Positions 1 to 8,233 of a DNA stretch of 29,278 bases are shown here, piece after piece (position 1 is the first letter of the stretch; each line of letters starts with the position of its first letter). A model generated the notes under the pieces. That model had not been told where the DNA came from, ran no database searches, and worked only from the letters and a program-made list of their open reading frames with translations. A program made the translations under genes and the position numbers. The stretch is from contig DBBT01000018.1 in assembly GCA_002292345.1 (NCBI GenBank), forward strand, positions 1 through 29,278. Direction: 5' to 3'. The DNA comes from Opitutia bacterium UBA977 (GTDB lineage: Bacteria > Verrucomicrobiota > Verrucomicrobiia > Opitutales > Coraliomargaritaceae).

Positions 1-99
1 TAGGATGACGAGCCACTTCTCCTCACGGCAATTTTCAGCGCCGGATGTGAATGCGTAATCGAGCGTTTCGCCCAGAGAGTTTTTTATGGTTTGATTCAT
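1..99 (-). CDS. Probable alpha/beta hydrolase, N-terminal 33 residues only
   Basis: An ATG on the minus strand at 99 opens a frame that runs without a stop to the window edge. It encodes 33 residues beginning MNQTIKNSLGETLDYAF and ending in a hydrophobic strand WLVIL. A short polar strand followed by a hydrophobic strand is the usual opening of cytoplasmic serine hydrolases, where the next residues would be the HG oxyanion motif; that part lies outside the window. I see no Shine-Dalgarno sequence, because the upstream stretch is pyrimidine-rich on this strand. The gene follows the dehydrogenase at 228-1112 in the same direction, separated by a long hairpin, so it may or may not share its transcript. 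The family call is an inference from the N-terminal pattern. Confidence 0.45.
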   Translation of the reverse strand, partial: MNQTIKNSLGETLDYAFTSGAENCREEKWLVIL

Positions 100-155
100 G
101 GAGAGGAGTGGAGGTCGGAGAGCTGAGGACGGAGGACTTAGAGGGAGTGACAGAG

Positions 156-220
156 TGGAGGGAAATGCTCCGTCGTTTCCGAGCGAAAGTTCGGTGGCAA
201 TGACGGAGCATTGCCCTCCA
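156..220. repeat. Long inverted repeat (REP-like hairpin)
   Basis: Bases 156-174 and 202-220 are reverse complements over 19 bp with one mismatch (A163 against G213). They enclose a 27-base loop that itself holds a small hairpin, CCGA/TCGG, at 179-182 and 191-194. It begins eight bases after the stop codon of the dehydrogenase gene. There is no following T-run on the minus strand, so a simple intrinsic terminator is unlikely. The shape fits a dispersed REP/MITE-like element or an mRNA 3'-end stabiliser. Confidence 0.6.
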
Positions 221-227
221 ATTAAGA

Positions 228-1112
228 TTAAGCGTTGCGTCCCTGGAAAGTGAGTTCTGCGATGCCGGATTTGTCGAGTTCGCCTTTGCCCATTTCAGTG
301 AGCTTGGTGTATTGATCAAACGTCGCCTGTGCGAGTGGGGCGTTAATGCCCTGCGTTGCTGCCAGTCCTAGCGCGATGCCGGAATCCTTCGCAGCGTGGG
401 AGGCGGAGAAGTAGCAATCGTGGTCGCGGATGATCATGTCTTCCGCGTCGGTTTCCAGTACGCGGGAGTTGGCGCCGGTTTGGCTGAAGATATCGCAGAG
501 CATTTTTAGATCGATGCCGAGTGCGTCGCCGATACCGAGGCCTTCGGCCAGCGCGGCGGTGTTAATGTTCATCACCATGTTGACCAGTGCTTTTACTTCG
601 GAGGCCTTACCTGCGGCACCGACGTAGTGGAGTGCTTTGCTCAGGTCGTCGAGCAGTGGTTTGTTGGCATTGAAGTCTGCCTCTTGTCCACCGATCATTA
701 GGAACAGTTCACCGCTGCGAGCCTGTGGGATACTAGACGCCATGCAGGCTTCCAGGCAAGTCGCGCCGAGCTTACTAGCCGATGCTTCGAGCTGAGTGTG
801 CACCGCTGGTGTCAGCGTTGCGCAGTTGATAAAGGTGCGGCCTTCAGCGCCGGTGAAGAGGTTGTCCTCGCCGAAGAAGATGGCGTCCATCGCTTTGTCG
901 TTGGTCACGACGGTGAGGATAATGTCGGCATTGGCGGTGACATCGGCGAGTTTGCCGTAGGCAGTGGAGTCGATTTCGGCAGCGAGCTCGGCGGCGATGC
1001 TGTCGTTAATGTCGAACAGGGCGCTTACGTTGTAGCCCTTATCTTTGAGGCAGCGAGCCATGTTACCACCCATGCGGCCGAGACCGACGAATCCGATTGT
1101 TTTGTTTTTCAT
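228..1112 (-). CDS. NAD(P)-dependent beta-hydroxyacid dehydrogenase (3-hydroxyisobutyrate dehydrogenase family)
   Basis: A cytoplasmic oxidoreductase of 294 residues, the normal family length. Visible features are the N-terminal Rossmann signature GLGRMG at residues 10-15, a hydrophobic strand plus TNDKAMD around 66-76, the family catalytic lysine K174 with N178 (KALVN), and the C-terminal KDSGIAL at 242-248. Family members reversibly oxidise 3-hydroxy acids such as 3-hydroxyisobutyrate, tartronate semialdehyde or sulfolactaldehyde. The substrate loop, usually close to DAPVSGG, here reads EACMASS (121-127), so the substrate is probably not a standard one. It is the last gene of a three-gene operon: it starts 33 bases after the TIM-barrel gene, which follows the oxygenase fusion. 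I infer that it oxidises or reduces a breakdown product of the oxygenase pathway; the exact substrate is unknown. Confidence 0.88.
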   Translation of the reverse strand: MKNKTIGFVGLGRMGGNMARCLKDKGYNVSALFDINDSIAAELAAEIDSTAYGKLADVTANADIILTVVTNDKAMDAIFFGEDNLFTGAEGRTFINCATLTPAVHTQLEASASKLGATCLEACMASSIPQARSGELFLMIGGQEADFNANKPLLDDLSKALHYVGAAGKASEVKALVNMVMNINTAALAEGLGIGDALGIDLKMLCDIFSQTGANSRVLETDAEDMIIRDHDCYFSASHAAKDSGIALGLAATQGINAPLAQATFDQYTKLTEMGKGELDKSGIAELTFQGRNA

Positions 1113-1145
1113 AGTATTTTGTTTTAAGATGTTTGATGTTTTAAA

Positions 1146-2003
1146 TTAAAGCGCGGCGAGTTCCTCCGCCCAAATTTTTTGTATATCTTTACCAAGGGCA
1201 ATCGTATCTTCCCAGATATTCGGGAAGCAGCTTAGTTTATATTCGTGAGTGGTGCCGATTTCGGGCATCACCCAAAGTGTGTTGGTCGGGCGCGGCCCTT
1301 GCAGCCAATGCTTGAGTGCTTGGCGCACGAAGGGGCGGCAGGCTAGATACTCAGGCGAAAAGTTGCCCTGCCCATCGGTGATCGGTACCTGGCAATGCTG
1401 CGCGTTGAAGGGACGAATATGCCAAAGCGTGGACTTCTGGAAGATAGGCACGATCTCGGGAGTTAGCAGACGTGTGATGGTTTCATGTTCCAAGACATGT
1501 TTGACCACTGCGGGGTGGGAGAAGTCGAAGTTCATCAATGGGTCTTCGCCGGTGGCGGCTTTGTAGCCCTCAATAATCGCAGTTGTCTTTTCGGGAGTCT
1601 CGGTGCAGGTGTCACGGTGTACTTCGAGGTGCACCGAGGCATGTTGCTTCTTCGCTTCGGCCATCAGCGCGAGCGTGAGTTCGATTGCCTCTTCGACGGG
1701 TGTGTCGTCGTCGGCGAGCTGACAATTAATCGGGCCATGATCAATTGCCATGATCGCTGCGATACGATCTGCAAATTGCTCCGGCTTGGCTGCGTCAAAG
1801 GCGCCGCCATAGCGTAAGCCATATTCGGCGAGTAATTCTTGCAGCTGTGGATTAGTTGGCGCCCAGCAATAACTTTGAAAGTCGGCAACCTTGATCGCGG
1901 CGAGATGTGTGCGCAGGCCTGCTTCGGTTGCGGGATCGCCTTCGTCGAGCAGCGACCAACCATTGATATGTATATTTAAAGAGGGCGTAGAGGCGTGAGT
2001 CAT
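1146..2003 (-). CDS. Sugar phosphate isomerase/epimerase-like TIM barrel (AP endonuclease 2 / xylose isomerase-like fold)
   Basis: A cytoplasmic protein of 285 residues with no signal peptide. Conserved acidic and histidine residues are spaced as in the metal-dependent xylose isomerase-like barrel family: E127 (HLEVH), D160 and H163 (NFDFSH), H195 and H203 (WHIRPFNAQH) and E248 (MPEIG). The IolE, IolH, IolI and MocC proteins of inositol and rhizopine catabolism share this fold, and other members epimerise keto sugars. The gene starts 10 bases after the oxygenase stop codon and ends 33 bases before the dehydrogenase, so co-transcription is nearly certain. I infer that it isomerises or dehydrates the product of the oxygenase. 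The reaction cannot be read from the sequence. Confidence 0.75.
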   Translation of the reverse strand: MTHASTPSLNIHINGWSLLDEGDPATEAGLRTHLAAIKVADFQSYCWAPTNPQLQELLAEYGLRYGGAFDAAKPEQFADRIAAIMAIDHGPINCQLADDDTPVEEAIELTLALMAEAKKQHASVHLEVHRDTCTETPEKTTAIIEGYKAATGEDPLMNFDFSHPAVVKHVLEHETITRLLTPEIVPIFQKSTLWHIRPFNAQHCQVPITDGQGNFSPEYLACRPFVRQALKHWLQGPRPTNTLWVMPEIGTTHEYKLSCFPNIWEDTIALGKDIQKIWAEELAAL

Positions 2004-2013
2004 GCGTAGTGGC

Positions 2014-4308
2014 TTAAAATTCGTCGAAAGCGATTTGTTCGTCAGACACGCCGAGTTGGGCGAGCATTGCGGTGCAGGCTTTAACCATCATCGGTGGGCC
2101 GCATAGATAAAATTCGACGGCTTTCGGATTGGGGTGAGCTTCCAGATAGTTGATTAGCACGACTTCGTGGATGAAGCCAGTGTGGCCCGTCCAGTTATCG
2201 GCCTCCAGTGGGTCGGAGAGTGCGAGTTGAAAGTCGAAGTTGTGGTGCGCGTCGGCAAGTTGTTGGAAGTAGTCTTCGTAGTAAATTTCTTGCTTCGAGC
2301 GGGCGCCATACCAGTAGCTCACCTTGCGTGCGCTGTGATCGTTTTCAAATAGTTGAGCGATGTGTGCGCGTAGCGGAGCCATGCCGGCGCCGCCGCCGAT
2401 GTAGACCATCTCTTTTTGAGTCGGTTTGATATGGAAGTCGCCAAAGGAGCCGATGGCAGTGACTTCGTCGCCGGCTTTCAGATTAAATGCATAACTGGAG
2501 CCGACGCCCGGAGGGCAGTCTTGGCCGGGAGGTGGCGTGGCGATGCGCACGTTGAATTTGAGCTGTCGTTCGGTCACAGCGTTGCTCGCCAGTGAGTAAT
2601 TGTTACGACGGCTGGTTTCAAGGTTGCTGACTTGTAGGTCGAAGACGTGCTGACGCTCCCAGACGGTGGCGTAGGGCTCTGGAATATCAAACTCGCGAAA
2701 CTCGATCTTTTGGTAGGTCGGAATATCGAGCTGCATATAGTCGCCTGCAGTAAACTTGATTTTCTCATTGGCATCGACTGGTTCGAGCACCAGTTCCTTG
2801 ATGAAGGTGGCAACGCTAGTGTTACTGACGACACGCAGCTGGTAAGTCTTTTCGTGGCGTGCGCCGACACCGCCGGCTTTTTCGACGTTAAGCCATAGGC
2901 GACCGTCGCGTTCTTCGATAGGGTAGGTCGCGAGTCCGCGGCAAATTGGCGCGCGGGCTGGTGAGCCGTCTTCGAGGTTGAATCGTCCGTTGTGCTTGGG
3001 GCACTCGACGATCTTTCCTTTGACTAGGCCTTCGCCGAGGTGGGTGTTGCCGTGCGTGCAGATACCGTCGGTGGCGTAGAGTTTGCCAGAGTTATCACGG
3101 TAAAGCGCGAAGGTCTTTTTAACATGATCGAAGCGAATGACGTCTTCGTTGCCCAAGTCAGCTGCGGCACAGACTTCGATCCAGCCATCCGTATTCGGCT
3201 TTGCCTGTGAGTGTGGGATGCCTTCGTCAATGCGTGGCTGTGCTGGAGGTAATTGGCGTTTGACGTGGTAGGTCGGGTCTTTGACCTGCTGCAGAATTGT
3301 CGGCAGAATTTCTTTCCAAGCTGAAAGAATCGAGGGGTAGGGCGATGGGCAATCAGCTTTGACGGCCTTGTGCAGTTCCGGCAGTCTATGGTAAGGCACC
3401 AGCGGGAACATGTGGTGCTCCACGTGGTAGTTCATGTTCCAGTAGATGAATCGGCTGATCGGATTCATGTAAACGGTGCGACAATTCAGGCGGTGATCGA
3501 GCACGTTCTCCGCGAGGCCGGCATGCTGCGTGGTGTTGTGCACGATCATCAGCCATGTGCCGAAGAATTGTGGCAGCATGAACAGAAAGATCGGCACCCA
3601 GCTCTGTAGTGTAATTGCGGATACCAGAATTAGTGTATAAATCGCGACAGAGATTCGGGCGTTGCGGAAAATTTTGCCGAATTCGGTGTCTGGGACATAG
3701 GTGCGTTCTGCGTCCGACATCTGGCCGCACGCATGGCGGATCAGATTCGGATAATAGGTCATATAGCCGCCGTAGTTAATCAAGGCTAAGGCTAGGCCTT
3801 TGATGTCCGGCGGGCGTGGGATTTGGATTTCCGGATCACGGCCGACGATGACCGTGTCGCTGTGGTGGCGGGTATGGCTCCAGCGCCAGATCACGGATTC
3901 GCGCATCACCATGAAGGAGGCGACTTCATACACGACGTTGTTCATCCAGTCGGTTTTAAAGGCAGTGCCATGGCTACACTCGTGCCAGCGCGAGTCCGAG
4001 CTGGTGCCGTAAAACACCGCATAGATCAGATAGGGGATCGCGGCCCACCAACTGCCCCACAGCGCGGCGGTGGCATAGCCAGTGGCGCCGAGTATCGCGA
4101 TCAACAGCAGTGTGTCACGAATCGCGGGGCCATCTCTACGTTCGAGGAACTTGCGCATCGTCGCGCGCGGGAGTGGGGATTGATACCAGTCCGCTTCGGC
4201 GAGGCCGAGTTCGACCGCACGTTCGGCATTATGCCCCGTCAAGCTGTAGTCGAGGATTTCAGGAGGACGCATGAGGATGGTGGCGCCGTGGTCGGGATCT
4301 TGTTCCAT
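2014..4308 (-). CDS. Three-domain oxygenase fusion: MocD-like membrane di-iron oxygenase, Rieske ferredoxin, NqrF-like flavoreductase
   Basis: A protein of 764 residues. Residues 1-350 are a fatty-acid-desaturase-fold membrane oxygenase with hydrophobic segments near 64-100 and 215-256. Its histidine boxes are HECSH (109-113), HTRHH (145-149), HNTTQH (257-262) and HVEHH (295-299), which would bind two irons. The text around the first boxes (RWHECSHGTAFKTDW, VGRDPEI) closely matches what I know of MocD. Residues 374-475 are a Rieske [2Fe-2S] domain with ligands C417/H419 and C436/H439. Residues 485-764 resemble the FAD/NADH half of NqrF: NVRIATPPP (586-594), GGGAGMAP (638-645), WYGARSKQE (666-674), ALSDPL (696-701) and CGPPMM (736-741). 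NqrF's own plant-type ferredoxin is absent. In rhizobia MocD, MocE and MocF are separate proteins proposed to demethylate 3-O-methyl-scyllo-inosamine. By analogy this would be a self-sufficient NADH-driven hydroxylase or O-demethylase; the substrate is inferred only. Confidence 0.85.
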   Translation of the reverse strand: MEQDPDHGATILMRPPEILDYSLTGHNAERAVELGLAEADWYQSPLPRATMRKFLERRDGPAIRDTLLLIAILGATGYATAALWGSWWAAIPYLIYAVFYGTSSDSRWHECSHGTAFKTDWMNNVVYEVASFMVMRESVIWRWSHTRHHSDTVIVGRDPEIQIPRPPDIKGLALALINYGGYMTYYPNLIRHACGQMSDAERTYVPDTEFGKIFRNARISVAIYTLILVSAITLQSWVPIFLFMLPQFFGTWLMIVHNTTQHAGLAENVLDHRLNCRTVYMNPISRFIYWNMNYHVEHHMFPLVPYHRLPELHKAVKADCPSPYPSILSAWKEILPTILQQVKDPTYHVKRQLPPAQPRIDEGIPHSQAKPNTDGWIEVCAAADLGNEDVIRFDHVKKTFALYRDNSGKLYATDGICTHGNTHLGEGLVKGKIVECPKHNGRFNLEDGSPARAPICRGLATYPIEERDGRLWLNVEKAGGVGARHEKTYQLRVVSNTSVATFIKELVLEPVDANEKIKFTAGDYMQLDIPTYQKIEFREFDIPEPYATVWERQHVFDLQVSNLETSRRNNYSLASNAVTERQLKFNVRIATPPPGQDCPPGVGSSYAFNLKAGDEVTAIGSFGDFHIKPTQKEMVYIGGGAGMAPLRAHIAQLFENDHSARKVSYWYGARSKQEIYYEDYFQQLADAHHNFDFQLALSDPLEADNWTGHTGFIHEVVLINYLEAHPNPKAVEFYLCGPPMMVKACTAMLAQLGVSDEQIAFDEF

Positions 4309-4443
4309 GGGTATGTGGGGTTGGAGGTGGCAGCTCGGTTGAAATCAGCAGCGTAGCTGGTTGTTATAATAGCCCCATTTATACAGGAAAGTAGCCCATC
4401 TGTCTTCTTGCATAGAGACATAAAGTTATCGTATTTTGTCTAA
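4309..4443. promoter_or_regulatory. Divergent promoter region between oxygenase operon and araC-type gene
   Basis: This 135-base spacer must hold both promoters. A TATAAT hexamer at about 4365-4370, reading rightwards, sits in the AT-rich stretch TTGTTATAATAG. On the other strand the same place reads CTATTATAAC, so the element could serve either direction. A second rightward candidate is TTGCAT near 4408 with TATTTT 18 bases later, close to the regulator start. I see no clear direct repeat that I could call the AraC-type operator. Promoter calls are by eye. Confidence 0.4.
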
Positions 4444-5343
4444 ATGCTAGTTTCTCTCAAAATTGACTCAGAGTATGATGGATTTCTTTTTTTAGCTGAG
4501 TCTGTGCGGAATCCGCCGATCCTTGTGAGTCATCGCCACCGCGAGGTCGAATTGAATCTGGTCGTAAACGGCGAAATTACTTACGTGCTGGATGGGCGAA
4601 GTTATACCTTCGGGCGTGGGTCGTTGCTGTGGTTTTTTCCTTCGCAGGAGCACCAGATCATGCACCGCACACCGGATGCGCAATATTACGTCGGCGTCTT
4701 TACCCCAGACATGATTCAGCGCGCCTGTCGCAGTGCGACCTATGCTGATTTAGGCAAACAAGATGTCGGCGATGTAGGGATTTTGCATAGTATCCTCACG
4801 CCTGCCCGATTTGATCTGATGGAGCGGATGATGGCCGCCATTATGGAGGGCTCGATGGATGCGGATCTGCTCAATCGTGAAGCGGGCTTTGGTGTGGACT
4901 CTTCGTTTCGCTATCAGCATCACGACCCTGATGCCTTGAATGCCGGACTGCGTCATTTATTGTTGTTGGCGTGGCGTTATCAGCAAGACGCCGAAGCACG
5001 TGCCGATAGTCTCAAACTACATGGCTCGGTGCGGCAGGCTTTGGCGTTGATCAGCGAGAATCCTGATAGCGAGTCACTTAGTGAGCTGGCGAAGCAGTGT
5101 AGCATCAGTGAAGCCTATTTGAGTCGGATGTTTCGCCAGCAAGTAGGCATTCCACTCAGCCAGTATAAAAACAATATACGTCTTGGCCGCTTTTGGGAGT
5201 GCTATGGCGACGGGCATTCAATCAATATGACGGAAGCGATGTTGGAGGCTGGTTTTGGTAGCTATGCTCAATTTTATAAAGTCTTTCGCGCGCAGTATGG
5301 CCGTGGGCCGCGTCAGTTATTGCGCAGTCGATCAGAAGTATGA
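4444..5343 (+). CDS. AraC-family transcriptional regulator
   Basis: A protein of 299 residues. The N-terminal half (about 20-100) is a cupin-like sensing domain with the pattern SHRHREVELNLVVNGEITYVLDG. The C-terminal ~100 residues hold the two helix-turn-helix motifs of the AraC/XylS DNA-binding domain: LSELAKQCSISEAYLSRMFRQ, and later MTEAMLEAGFGSYAQFYKVFR with the family ending YGRGPRQ. The cupin type is usual for regulators that respond to sugars or sugar derivatives. It is divergent from the oxygenase operon across 135 bases, which makes it the likely regulator of that operon. The fucosidase gene follows 213 bases downstream in the same direction, so it may be a second target. The ligand is unknown. 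Confidence 0.92.
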   Translation: MLVSLKIDSEYDGFLFLAESVRNPPILVSHRHREVELNLVVNGEITYVLDGRSYTFGRGSLLWFFPSQEHQIMHRTPDAQYYVGVFTPDMIQRACRSATYADLGKQDVGDVGILHSILTPARFDLMERMMAAIMEGSMDADLLNREAGFGVDSSFRYQHHDPDALNAGLRHLLLLAWRYQQDAEARADSLKLHGSVRQALALISENPDSESLSELAKQCSISEAYLSRMFRQQVGIPLSQYKNNIRLGRFWECYGDGHSINMTEAMLEAGFGSYAQFYKVFRAQYGRGPRQLLRSRSEV

Positions 5344-5556
5344 ACCATCATTCGACGCCATCGATCCAGCCACTACGGCATTCAGCGTCCCTTGCTGCGC
5401 GCCAGATGCTAGTGCCTGCATTGCATTGAGGAGTATTTAACATCCAGAGGGGCATCACCTAAAAACTGTCGCTCATTGTTTAATATGGATTTGACTGGCT
5501 TACTGTTGCTAGTAGTAACAGCAGTGCCGATTTTTACACGTACCGACTCAATCCAA

Positions 5557-7344
5557 ATGAATATAATTTTTAAGAAACACCCCGCGCTGGTCGCATTACT
5601 TGCAGCTGTTCTCTGTTGCCAGCCAGTGACCGCTGAAGAGTCGATGGATAAAATGTGGGGCGATTCGAGTGTCGTCTCGGGGGTTGAAGCTTCGGAGCGT
5701 GCGGCACTGTTCCGCGATGGCAACTACGGCATGTTTATCCACTGGGGGCTGTACTCACACCTGGGCGGAAAGTGGCAGGATCAGACGTTCTATGGCATCG
5801 GCGAGTGGATCAAACGGCAGATGAAAATTCCGGATGCCGACTACAAGGGCATCGCCAAGGATTTTAACCCTTCCGAGTTCGACGCACAGGCGATCGTTGC
5901 CACCGCCAAAGCAGCGGGGATGAAATATATAGTGATCACATCCAAGCACCACGAGGGCTTTGCGATGTTTGATTCCGCGCATCCGTTTAATATTGTCGAT
6001 ACCACTCCGTTTGCACGCGACCCGATGAAAGAATTGGCCGACGCCTGTCATGCGGCAGGTCTGGGCTTCGGCTTCTATTATTCGCACAATCAAGATTGGA
6101 CGTCACCAGGCGCAAAGGGTGGCGCAGAGCGAAACCCTGATGGCAGCCAGGCGACTTTCGAGCGCTATTTCCGCGAGAAGTGCTATCCGCAAGTAAAAGA
6201 GATTTGCACCAACTACGGCCCTTTGAGCTTTGTGTGGTTTGATACGCCGGGTTCAATGCCAAAGCAGTTTGTGAGTGAGTTGGTCGACCTGGTGCGTGAG
6301 ACGCAACCGAATGCGATGCTGTGCAGTCGAGTGGGGCACGGGATGGGCGACTATGAGAGCCTTGGTGATATGGAAGTGCCGTTGCGCAACCATAAGGGTC
6401 TTTGGGAAAGCTGCGACACCACCAATGATTCGTGGTCATATGCATGGTATGATCAAAATTGGAAAGACGCGAAAACGATCCTGCATCGCTTGATCGGCAC
6501 CGTCGGTCGTGGTGGCACCTATCTGTTAAATGTCGGCCCAGATGGTAAGGGTCGGGTGCCTGCACCTGCCGCAAAGTATTTAGTTGAGGCTGGGCAGTGG
6601 CTCGAGAAATTCCCAGCAGTGGTCTATAGTGCTGGCTCATCACCTTGGGGGATGGCGATGCCCTGGGGCGATATTACCACTCAAGGCGACCGTTTGAATC
6701 TGGTCGTGTTTGAGTGGCCGCAGGATCAGCGTATTTACCTTTCAGGCTTGCAGACGCCGATCGAGAGCGCGGCATTGCGCACTGATTCGGGTAAAATGCT
6801 ACCGCTGCAGTGGACGCAGCAGGGGACTTGGGTGGCCATTGAAGGCGGCGCGCTAACGACGGCGCAGACATCGGGTTTGGCTTCGGTGATAGAGTTGCAG
6901 CTCAAGGGTGCGCCTGCCGTGGTTGCGACGCTCGGTGTGCATCCAAATATGCCGACGGCGCTGCCGGCGATTTTTGCCCGTGTCGATGCGGCGACTCAAA
7001 AACGTATTGGCTGGATGGAGAAATTCGGTGAGTGGAAACATGTAACTCAAGTCGGCGAGTGGCATGAAGGCGGCACTGTCACTTGGGAGGTGGATGTGGC
7101 AGCAGCTGGTGATTATCATCTGGAGCTCACCTATCGCGGCGCAGGGCGCCCCGTGTGGGCGATCAAGACCGACGAGGGAACGACACTGCAAAACCAACAA
7201 GCCGGGACTTCGGGCTATCACACCTATCCGTTCGGAATCTTGAACTTTGCGACGCCAGGTAAGCACAGTATTACGGTTAGTTTAGTCGAGGGTGATCCGG
7301 AATTAACCAGCCTCAAGTCGATTGGTCTAGCGCCAGTTAATTGA
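5557..7344 (+). CDS. Secreted alpha-L-fucosidase, GH29
   Basis: A protein of 595 residues from the ATG at 5557. The frame is open to an earlier ATG at 5476, but the start at 5557 gives a standard signal peptide ([20 protein letters not shown], cleavage near VTA-EE). GH29 landmarks are [10 protein letters not shown] (about 58-67), the EW of [18 protein letters not shown] (130-139), YYSHNQDW and the nucleophile motif FVWFDTP with D229. GH29 enzymes are retaining exo-fucosidases. An additional C-terminal beta-rich domain (from about 460; [25 protein letters not shown]) looks like an accessory domain. The enzyme should act in the periplasm or outside the cell, removing terminal alpha-L-fucose from a glycan. 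It follows the AraC gene and precedes the phosphodiesterase gene in the same direction. Confidence 0.93.
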   Translation: MNIIFKKHPALVALLAAVLCCQPVTAEESMDKMWGDSSVVSGVEASERAALFRDGNYGMFIHWGLYSHLGGKWQDQTFYGIGEWIKRQMKIPDADYKGIAKDFNPSEFDAQAIVATAKAAGMKYIVITSKHHEGFAMFDSAHPFNIVDTTPFARDPMKELADACHAAGLGFGFYYSHNQDWTSPGAKGGAERNPDGSQATFERYFREKCYPQVKEICTNYGPLSFVWFDTPGSMPKQFVSELVDLVRETQPNAMLCSRVGHGMGDYESLGDMEVPLRNHKGLWESCDTTNDSWSYAWYDQNWKDAKTILHRLIGTVGRGGTYLLNVGPDGKGRVPAPAAKYLVEAGQWLEKFPAVVYSAGSSPWGMAMPWGDITTQGDRLNLVVFEWPQDQRIYLSGLQTPIESAALRTDSGKMLPLQWTQQGTWVAIEGGALTTAQTSGLASVIELQLKGAPAVVATLGVHPNMPTALPAIFARVDAATQKRIGWMEKFGEWKHVTQVGEWHEGGTVTWEVDVAAAGDYHLELTYRGAGRPVWAIKTDEGTTLQNQQAGTSGYHTYPFGILNFATPGKHSITVSLVEGDPELTSLKSIGLAPVN

Positions 7345-7400
7345 TTGCGTTTTTAGCACCACTTAGGTAGCGAGTTAGGGCCCATGTAATAAATGATTCG

Positions 7401-8219
7401 ATGAAAAGAGTAGCTACAATTACATTTCTTTTAGGATTAGCGTCACTGGCTTCGGCCGATGTCGTGCTACCTAAAATCATCGCTGGCCACGCTGAGGAAC
7501 CTTTGATTGTCGCACATCGCGGCGCATCGCGGGATGCCCCTGAGAACACAATTCCTGCCTTCCAGTTGGCATGGGAGCAGGGAGCCGATGCCATTGAAGG
7601 CGATTTTCATCTAAGCAAAGACGGGGAAATCGTCTGCTTCCACGATGCCGACACAAAGAGGGTCGCGGGCACTCAACTGGTCGTTCGCCAATCAACCTTG
7701 GCTGAACTGAAACAGCAGGATGTGGGCGCGACTCATGGAGTGGCTTTCAACGGGACAAGAATCCCGACCATCGCTGAAGTTTTTGCGACGATTCCGCAAG
7801 GGAAGAAGATCTTTATCGAAGTGAAGTGCGGCGCTGAAATCATTCCCACGTTGCTCAATGAGATCGATCAATCAGGCCTGACACAGGAGCAGATTGTAGT
7901 CATCTCCTTCAACAAGCAGGTGATTCAGCAACTCAAGATCAAAGCACCGCAATACAAGGCATCCTGGTTGTGCAGTTTCAACAAACAAGAGACAGGAGAG
8001 ATTACACCAGCTCTCGCTACGGTCTTGAAGACGCTGAAGCAGATTCAAGCGGATGGCCTCAGCTCGAACACCGCTGTGCCTGCGTCGGTCATCGAAGCGG
8101 TCAGTCAGCAAGGATATGAATGGCACGTCTGGACCATTAATGATCTGAATACCGCAAGACGCATGCAAGCATTGGGCGTTCTGTCGATCACCACAGACGT
8201 GCCAGGCTCCATGAGGTAA
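7401..8219 (+). CDS. Secreted glycerophosphodiester phosphodiesterase
   Basis: A protein of 272 residues with a signal peptide ([20 protein letters not shown]). GDPD family landmarks are HRGAS (39-43), PENT (47-50), the metal and acid residues in [10 protein letters not shown] (E66, D68), the second catalytic histidine in CFHDAD (H81), FIEVK near 130, and the closing [23 protein letters not shown]. Family members hydrolyse glycerophosphodiesters to glycerol 3-phosphate and an alcohol; some exported members act on other phosphodiesters. The gene starts 56 bases after the fucosidase and may share its transcript. It ends 14 bases before the convergent response regulator. Its tie to glycan use is not obvious; phosphate or glycerol phosphate scavenging is the plain reading. 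Confidence 0.9.
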   Translation: MKRVATITFLLGLASLASADVVLPKIIAGHAEEPLIVAHRGASRDAPENTIPAFQLAWEQGADAIEGDFHLSKDGEIVCFHDADTKRVAGTQLVVRQSTLAELKQQDVGATHGVAFNGTRIPTIAEVFATIPQGKKIFIEVKCGAEIIPTLLNEIDQSGLTQEQIVVISFNKQVIQQLKIKAPQYKASWLCSFNKQETGEITPALATVLKTLKQIQADGLSSNTAVPASVIEAVSQQGYEWHVWTINDLNTARRMQALGVLSITTDVPGSMR

Positions 8220-8233
8220 CACCTAATCGTCTC

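Noticed and set aside
35..319. Minus-strand open frame of 94 codons at the left edge
   Set aside because: It covers the hairpin and overlaps the dehydrogenase end and the hydrolase start in another frame; low-complexity Ser/Arg/Thr text.
5476..5556. Earlier start of the fucosidase
   Set aside because: It would place a second hydrophobic stretch before a perfectly good signal peptide; the ATG at 5557 fits export better.
5344..5556. A TACGT motif before the fucosidase
   Set aside because: Only a weak resemblance (TTTACACGTACC near 5535) without the second arm or TATATTG, so I do not count it as a fifth site.
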